A stretch of 34,337 bases of DNA from contig VGOB01000029.1 of the NCBI GenBank assembly GCA_016865935.1, forward strand, positions 1-34,337, written 5' to 3'. A program made the translations under genes and the position numbers. A model generated the notes under the pieces. It made no database searches and was not told the DNA's origin. It saw only the letters and a program-made list of their open reading frames with translations. The DNA is from Chloroflexota bacterium. GTDB lineage: Bacteria; Chloroflexota; Anaerolineae; UBA4142. Below, in pieces: positions 30,413-34,337 of this stretch. Each line of letters starts with the position of its first letter. Positions within the stretch are counted from its first letter, which is position 1.

Positions 30413-31693
30413 CTAACTTTTTATCCGCGCAACCAGTGGTTGATACAACCGATTTTGTTCTTGCGGAAACGCTTTTGCGAGCACGCGCGCGAACGTCTCA
30501 ATGTGCTTGTCGAGCAATTCCGCCGTCACCGCGCGCGAGGGCATCATTTCGTCCAACCACGCGCGTTCCGCATCCATCAATTCGGGCGCGTCGAACGCGA
30601 GCGCGCACACCAACGCATCGGCAAGAAACAAGGTCGCGCGATTAAGGTCAGTCACATTCCATTTAGGTTGAAGATTCGGCGACAGCGCCGCCATAAATCG
30701 CGCGACGGTATCGCCCGCAAGTTTGAGTCGCTGGGCGCGCAGCGCGTTCGTCGCGATCCATACGCGCTTGCTGGGCGACCAGTACTTGGCGCGCGGTTTG
30801 AACGCGACCAAATCGCGCGCCGCCGCGTCAACATCCGCGCCGAGGTACTCGCCAGGCAAATGCTCGCGCAAAGTGGACGATGCGTCTACGATCCGTCCGC
30901 CAAAAACTAATTTCACGCGCGGACGCTGCGCGGCATCGAGCCAGGGGATCAATCCCGCCAAACCAATCACCGTCGTCACGGTGACGACGACCACGTTCGG
31001 CTTTGCCGTGCGCGCAATGTCATTCAGGTCGGCAAGCGGCGTACCTTGACCCAGGAAAATGACGCGCCAACCTTGACGCTGCGCGAGCAGCGCAAAAGTC
31101 AACAGACCGAGCGTGTGTTCTTCGTTCGGCGCGCACGCGGCGACGAGCGACGGCGCACCCATCGGCGGCGTGGGTTGCGATTGCAAGATGGCGTACAGTT
31201 TTTGCTGGACGAGATTGCTCGCGAGATGTTCCTGCCACACGGTCAGCTCGTTCCGCATCCAGCGCGCGCCGATTTCGCGCATCGTCGGCTCGATGATTTG
31301 CAACGCGACTTGCTCGGGCGCGAAGAGCGCGAACGCCTCGTCGAGAACGCGCCGCGCCGCCGTTTCGTCCGATTGCGCGAACGCGTCGAGCAGCGCGGTC
31401 TGCGTCGCGGCAATTGGCTGCACCGCTTCAGACAACGCGACACCGCGCGGTTGCTCGTGCCGTTGGCGCAAGAACGCGCTCGCCTGCGCGGGCGGGATTC
31501 CCGATTCGACTTGCTGTTTCAGCCACAACACATCGGCAACGTCGTCTTCGCCGTACAAACGATAGCGATTCTCCGCGCCGCGATTTGGTTTCGGCACGCC
31601 GTAGCGGCGTTCCCACGCGCGCAAGGTGTGAACCGAAACGCCCGTGCGTTCCGCGACGAGTTTGATCGTAAAGCCAAACGTTTGATCGTTCAT
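30413..31693 (-). CDS. MerR-family regulator with B12-binding domain (CarH/LitR-like)
   Basis: A 426-residue transcription factor. MerR helix-turn-helix 'IKLVAERTGVSVHTLRAWERRYGVPKPNRG' (10-39); B12 cap helices with the W-x9-EH motif (Trp145, Glu155-His156); cobalamin domain with the E-x-H-x-x-G ligand motif (Glu191, His193, Gly196). The extra C-terminal 120 residues are not recognised. In CarH of Thermus, coenzyme B12 in the dark makes a DNA-binding tetramer, and light breaks it. The second light-state ligand, His directly after the Trp, is Met146 here. It probably represses its own operon through the palindrome at 32491-32509; this is inference. Coupled to TspO (ATGA). Confidence 0.9.
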   Translation of the reverse strand: MNDQTFGFTIKLVAERTGVSVHTLRAWERRYGVPKPNRGAENRYRLYGEDDVADVLWLKQQVESGIPPAQASAFLRQRHEQPRGVALSEAVQPIAATQTALLDAFAQSDETAARRVLDEAFALFAPEQVALQIIEPTMREIGARWMRNELTVWQEHLASNLVQQKLYAILQSQPTPPMGAPSLVAACAPNEEHTLGLLTFALLAQRQGWRVIFLGQGTPLADLNDIARTAKPNVVVVTVTTVIGLAGLIPWLDAAQRPRVKLVFGGRIVDASSTLREHLPGEYLGADVDAAARDLVAFKPRAKYWSPSKRVWIATNALRAQRLKLAGDTVARFMAALSPNLQPKWNVTDLNRATLFLADALVCALAFDAPELMDAERAWLDEMMPSRAVTAELLDKHIETFARVLAKAFPQEQNRLYQPLVARIKS

Positions 31694-32457
31694 CGCCGCG
31701 CAACCACCAATTTTTTAGCGCGATACCAGATGCTCAGCGGAATCAACAGAACGACGAGCGCGGTCATCGCCCACGTCGCATTCGCAACCAAGGGGACGGC
31801 GGATTGCTTGATCGCGATTCCGATGAACGACCAAATGATCACCACGAGATACGCCACATCGCCGCGCGTCCAAGCCATCGCTAGCGTCAGCGCCGACGCG
31901 ACGACGAGCATCATCACCGCCCACACTTGCGGCGCAATGCCAAATCCATCCCAGTTCCAAAAGTACAACAAATCGGTGACGTTCGCAATCGTCGCGACGC
32001 TAATCCAGCCGAGATAGATACCGAACGGAATATCCACACACATTTTTTCGATTGCGGTTGTGTGCGCACGTCCGATGTTCAAGCGTACGTAAATCGCGAT
32101 TAGCGACAAGAGGAGCACAAGCATCACGACGACGGATAACGGAAAAAGTTCATAGTGCCACGCGAACAACCAAGCGGCGTTCGCGAGACAGCTCAGCACA
32201 AACAACCAGCCGATGCGGTGAAGGCGCGGATTATCCCGTTGTCCCGGCAATGCCTGATACACGATGAACGCGATCCAGCCGAGGTAGATCACGCCCCAGA
32301 TGGCAAAGACATAACCCGCGGGGACAAAGAAAACTTTGAACTGGTCTGAAATCGCGCCCGTGCTTTGACCGTTCAAGGGCAGCGCGCTCGCCAGCCCATT
32401 CACCGCTAGCGCGATTAGCGCCGCCGCAATATTGATCCAAGGTAACCACCGTTTCAT
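31690..32457 (-). CDS. TspO-like tryptophan-rich sensory protein
   Basis: A 255-residue membrane protein, longer than classical TspO (about 160). Seven or so helices with the TspO/MBR pattern of Trp-rich helices: 'VFFVPAGYVFAIWGVIYLGWIAFIVYQ', 'NAAWLFAWHYELFPLSVVVMLVLLL', 'GIYLGWISVATIANVTDLLYFWNW', and a last 'IWSFIGIAI' helix. TspO proteins bind tetrapyrroles and respond to light or oxidative stress; the long variety is poorly studied. ATG 32457 has GGGAGG 6 nt upstream; longer in-frame starts lie in the leader. It is the first gene behind the consensus promoter and coupled to the MerR-B12 gene by an ATGA overlap. Confidence 0.85.
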   Translation of the reverse strand: MKRWLPWINIAAALIALAVNGLASALPLNGQSTGAISDQFKVFFVPAGYVFAIWGVIYLGWIAFIVYQALPGQRDNPRLHRIGWLFVLSCLANAAWLFAWHYELFPLSVVVMLVLLLSLIAIYVRLNIGRAHTTAIEKMCVDIPFGIYLGWISVATIANVTDLLYFWNWDGFGIAPQVWAVMMLVVASALTLAMAWTRGDVAYLVVIIWSFIGIAIKQSAVPLVANATWAMTALVVLLIPLSIWYRAKKLVVARR

Positions 32458-32485
32458 CTTTGCCTCCCGTTGCATTTCTACAGAC

Positions 32486-32514
32486 ATTATACAACGATCA
32501 GTACGTTGTGTCAA
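32486..32514 (-). promoter_or_regulatory. Consensus promoter with palindromic operator of the TspO/CarH operon
   Basis: On the - strand TTGACA (32514-32509), 17 bp, TATAAT (32491-32486): full consensus. The spacer is a perfect palindrome, ACAACG-ATCAGTA-CGTTGT (32491-32509), touching both boxes. A repressor bound here would block polymerase completely. The MerR-B12 protein encoded in the operon is the obvious candidate. Confidence 0.88.
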
Positions 32515-32544
32515 GTGTTTGTCTAATGTTTTAACGATGTTCTA

Positions 32545-32592
32545 ACGAAAAAACCTGCCAGGTTTTCGCGCACGCGACCTGACAGGTTTTCG
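32545..32592 (-). terminator. AACCTGCCAGG repeat, probable hypE terminator
   Basis: Two copies of AACCTG(C/A)CAGGTT in 48 nt, just after the hypE stop. Read on the - strand the second copy is AAAACC-TGGCA-GGTTTT followed by TT: a stem with a T run. It separates hypE from the TspO promoter. Confidence 0.65.
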
Positions 32593-32594
32593 GT

Positions 32595-33656
32595 TTAGCA
32601 AATCCGCGGCAACTGCTCGCCGCTCAGCAGATCCACCACGCGCCTTCCGCCGATGCGGCTCCGCAAGTACACCTTGCCTGGATGCTCCGCGACCACCGCG
32701 CCGATGATCGCCGCGTCTGCGCCGAGCGGATGCGCGCGCATCGCCGCCAGAACTTGCTCCGCGTCTTGCCGCGCGACGACGACGATGACCTTGCCTTCGT
32801 TCGCAACGTAGAGCGGATCGAATCCGAGAATCTCGCACGCGGCAGCAACGGCGGGACGTACAGGCAACGCGTCTTCGCGGATGACGATGCCCGTCTGCGA
32901 TTGCCTGGCGATTTCGTTCAGCGTCGTTCCCACGCCGCCGCGCGTTGGATCGCGCAGGACGTGAACGCGCTCGCTCGTCGCGATGATTTGCGCGATCAGA
33001 TGATTGAGCGGCGCGATGTCGCTTTGCACTTCCGCTTCAAATCCCAGGTCGCCGCGCGCGCTGAGTACCGCGATGCCGTGATCGCCGATCGTGCCAGACA
33101 GAATGACGATGTCGCCTGGTTGCGCGCGCGCGCCGCCGATCGCAACGCCCGCTTGAATCGTGCCGACGCCCGTCGTCGTGATGTACAGTCCATCGGCTTT
33201 GCCTCTTTGCACGACCTTGGTATCGCCCGCGACGATCTGCACGCCCGCCTCTGCCGCTGCCGCGCGCATTGATTCGATCACGCGCGCGAGCAGCGCGAGC
33301 TGCAATCCTTCTTCGAGAATGAATCCTGCGGTGAGATACAACGGCGTCGCGCCCATCATCGCCACGTCGTTCACCGTGCCGCAGACGGACAATCGTCCAA
33401 TGTCGCCGCCTGGGAAAAAGAGCGGCGTGACGACGTGCGAATCGGTGCTGATGGCGAGGCGCGCGCCCACCTGGGTCGGGACGACGCCCGCGTCATCACC
33501 CGCGCGCAACACGGGATTGTCGAACGCGGGCGTAAAATATTTGGCGATGAGATCGTGCGACATTTTGCCGCCGCTGCCGTGTCCCATCACGATTTGCTCG
33601 TCGTGCGAGAGCGGAATGGGGCAGACCGCGCCTTGCATAGTTGTTGGTTCAGTCAT
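32595..33656 (-). CDS. hypE: Hydrogenase maturation protein HypE
   Basis: A 353-residue protein of the PurM-like fold. 'VMGHGSGGKMSHDLI' N-terminal signature, 'RAGDDAGVVPTQVGARLAISTDSHVVTPLFFPGGDIGRLSVCGTVNDVAMMGATPLYLT' (ATP-site block), 'VAGDTKVVQRGKADGLYITTTGVG', and the C-terminal 'PRIC' with the essential last Cys that carries the thiocyanate for [NiFe]-hydrogenase cyanide ligands. It is complete and appears functional. Partners HypC, D, F, A, B are not in the window, so it may be an orphan or the end of an operon cut by the AT-rich segment upstream. ATG 33656; only GGATAA as weak ribosome site. Confidence 0.95.
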   Translation of the reverse strand: MTEPTTMQGAVCPIPLSHDEQIVMGHGSGGKMSHDLIAKYFTPAFDNPVLRAGDDAGVVPTQVGARLAISTDSHVVTPLFFPGGDIGRLSVCGTVNDVAMMGATPLYLTAGFILEEGLQLALLARVIESMRAAAAEAGVQIVAGDTKVVQRGKADGLYITTTGVGTIQAGVAIGGARAQPGDIVILSGTIGDHGIAVLSARGDLGFEAEVQSDIAPLNHLIAQIIATSERVHVLRDPTRGGVGTTLNEIARQSQTGIVIREDALPVRPAVAAACEILGFDPLYVANEGKVIVVVARQDAEQVLAAMRAHPLGADAAIIGAVVAEHPGKVYLRSRIGGRRVVDLLSGEQLPRIC

Positions 33657-33664
33657 TGGTTATC

Positions 33665-33800
33665 CTTGGTCACGAAAATATTGGAACGCGGAAAACTTGG
33701 AACGCGAAACTCGCGAAAGGGAGGAAAGCCGCGAAAGAAGTCCGACCTTTTCGCGTTTCGCGGTTATCGCGTTATTTCGCGGGTTTCGTGATCCAAAGTT
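33665..33800. repeat. CGCGAAA-rich imperfect inverted repeat
   Basis: TTGGTCACGAAA (33667-33678) faces TTTCGTGATCCAA (33784-33796); inside, GAACGCG/CGCGAAA units alternate with CGCGTTTCGCGG on the other arm. It looks like another dispersed palindromic element, standing upstream of hypE. Confidence 0.6.
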
Positions 33801-33831
33801 CCGCTGCTATTGCCTTTCTCAAGAGTTGTGG

Positions 33832-33928
33832 TATAATTTGTACATAGTCTATTATACGGAAAAAATTCTGCATAACAACCCCCAGCAGAGGTTTATGCGG
33901 AAACGTTCCGCATAAGACGTAGTTGGGC
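33832..33928 (+). promoter_or_regulatory. Promoter-like box and paired TTATGCGGAA palindromes
   Basis: A TATAAT with TGG before it (33832-33837) and TTGCCT 16 bp upstream could be a promoter for the gene at 33952. Behind it lie two related palindromes 41 bp apart: TTATACGGAA..TTCTGCATAA (33852-33875) and TTATGCGGAA-ACG-TTCCGCATAA (33893-33915), then GTTGGGC (33922-33928), a GTTRRRY sequence as at integron attC ends. They could be operators or a recombination site; the AT content changes sharply here. Confidence 0.5.
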
Positions 33929-33951
33929 GGCACTTATAGTAGGTGACATAC

Positions 33952-34245
33952 ATGAATTGGAAACATTATCTACTCTTATTTTTGATGGCAACATTCTTTG
34001 CCTTAATATCACTTATTGCACATCAACATGAGACAGTATGGTTAGATTCATTTGCTAGCAATCTTTCTTCAGGATTTCTAGGGTCACTCTTAACAGCTTG
34101 GCTCATCGATCGCTCACTTAGTAGAGTACGAGATGCAGAAATTAAAAAGGTGCGTGATATTGTATTATCGCAACTTAGACCCATATTGCTTCGACACTTA
34201 ATTCTTATTACTGTAGTTTGGCGAAATTTCGACCCAGGATTATAA
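33952..34245 (+). CDS. Small membrane protein in an AT-rich segment
   Basis: A 97-residue protein with two predicted membrane helices: 'YLLLFLMATFFALISLIA' and 'NLSSGFLGSLLTAWLIDRSL', followed by a charged helix 'SRVRDAEIKKVRDIVLSQLRP'. No family is assigned. The order (two helices, then an 'RD.E..K..' coil) is like the N-terminal part of longer unknown membrane proteins, so this may be a truncated copy; the end ('ITVVWRNFDPGL') looks unrelated. ATG 33952 follows TAGGTGA; GTG 33943 is less likely. GC content is much lower than in the neighbouring genes, which suggests horizontal acquisition. Confidence 0.6.
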   Translation: MNWKHYLLLFLMATFFALISLIAHQHETVWLDSFASNLSSGFLGSLLTAWLIDRSLSRVRDAEIKKVRDIVLSQLRPILLRHLILITVVWRNFDPGL

Positions 34246-34247
34246 TT

Positions 34248-34337
34248 ATGCCCGAGATCCGACACGGCACAGATTTGTCGTTACGCTCTAGCCCCCACGG
34301 CACAGGCGATCACCGCATCGCTACGGGTTTGTTTTCC
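34248..34337 (+). CDS. Possible partial gene at window end
   Basis: An open frame from ATG 34248 runs 30 codons to the window edge ('MPEIRHGTDLSLRSSPHGTG' and onward). A TATAAT lies right before it (34241-34246) but there is no ribosome site. Two CACGGCACAG copies (34262-34271, 34297-34306) are in it. Too little is visible to judge whether it is a real gene. Confidence 0.2.
   Translation, partial: MPEIRHGTDLSLRSSPHGTGDHRIATGLFS

Noticed and set aside
33876-33928. Definite integron attC site
   Set aside because: Only the GTTRRRY end fits; the opposite RYYYAAC end and the L boxes do not match well, so it is reported only as a possible recombination site.

Overview
The window looks like a chromosomal piece of a GC-rich bacterium, most likely a member of the Chloroflexota (Anaerolineae-like). 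This is inferred from gene content and style (NADH dehydrogenase chain genes interrupted by small toxin-antitoxin-like pairs, TspO next to a B12-type MerR regulator, an abundance of short palindromic repeats with GTAGGGGCG, TGTCATTCTGAGCG and AACCTGCCAGG cores). No rRNA or marker gene is present to prove it. Promoters are of the ordinary housekeeping type: several TTGACA/TATAAT-like pairs with exactly 17 bp between them can be read directly.

Left part (1-8147, + strand): a RAMA-like small protein, then two DUF4160/DUF2442 gene pairs, then nuoL, nuoM and nuoN, the three antiporter-like proton-pumping subunits of respiratory complex I. The series is interrupted. A remnant copy of the first ~70 bp of nuoL lies between the two DUF pairs. 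A TumE/TumA-like toxin-antitoxin pair (- strand), a conserved hypothetical gene and a strongly folded putative small RNA with its own promoter (- strand) lie between nuoL and nuoM. A GA/CT-rich hairpin repeat separates nuoM and nuoN.

Middle (8148-21356, + strand): a tiny acidic protein and a GAF protein resembling free-methionine-(R)-sulfoxide reductase; class II fructose-1,6-bisphosphatase (glpX); a large hybrid histidine kinase whose natural start is cut by an amber codon, coupled to a single-domain response regulator; a chromate-resistance-type operon with a perfect promoter/operator, in which ChrB is split into an N domain and two tandem C domains, followed by an MFS transporter and an alkaline-phosphatase-superfamily hydrolase; then a 1203-residue single-chain restriction-methylation protein and a small unknown protein, ended by a bidirectional terminator.

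Right part (32514 down to 21389, - strand): twelve co-directional genes that begin at a consensus promoter carrying a perfect palindrome in its spacer and end at that terminator. The order is TspO, a CarH/LitR-type MerR-B12 regulator, two NAD(P)-dependent epimerase-like proteins, DUF4345, DegV, DUF1295, DUF1475, an FtsX-type permease plus its ATPase, a peroxiredoxin-like protein and DNA photolyase. Together they read as a light/oxidative-stress response operon under a B12 photoreceptor; the family roles are known, the assignment to this operon is inference. An orphan hypE follows, and the window closes in an AT-rich segment with repeated palindromes and a small membrane protein that looks foreign.

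A recurring theme is short palindromic or tandem repeats that occur both between genes and in frame inside genes (nuoL, nuoN, the GAF gene, the MFS gene).
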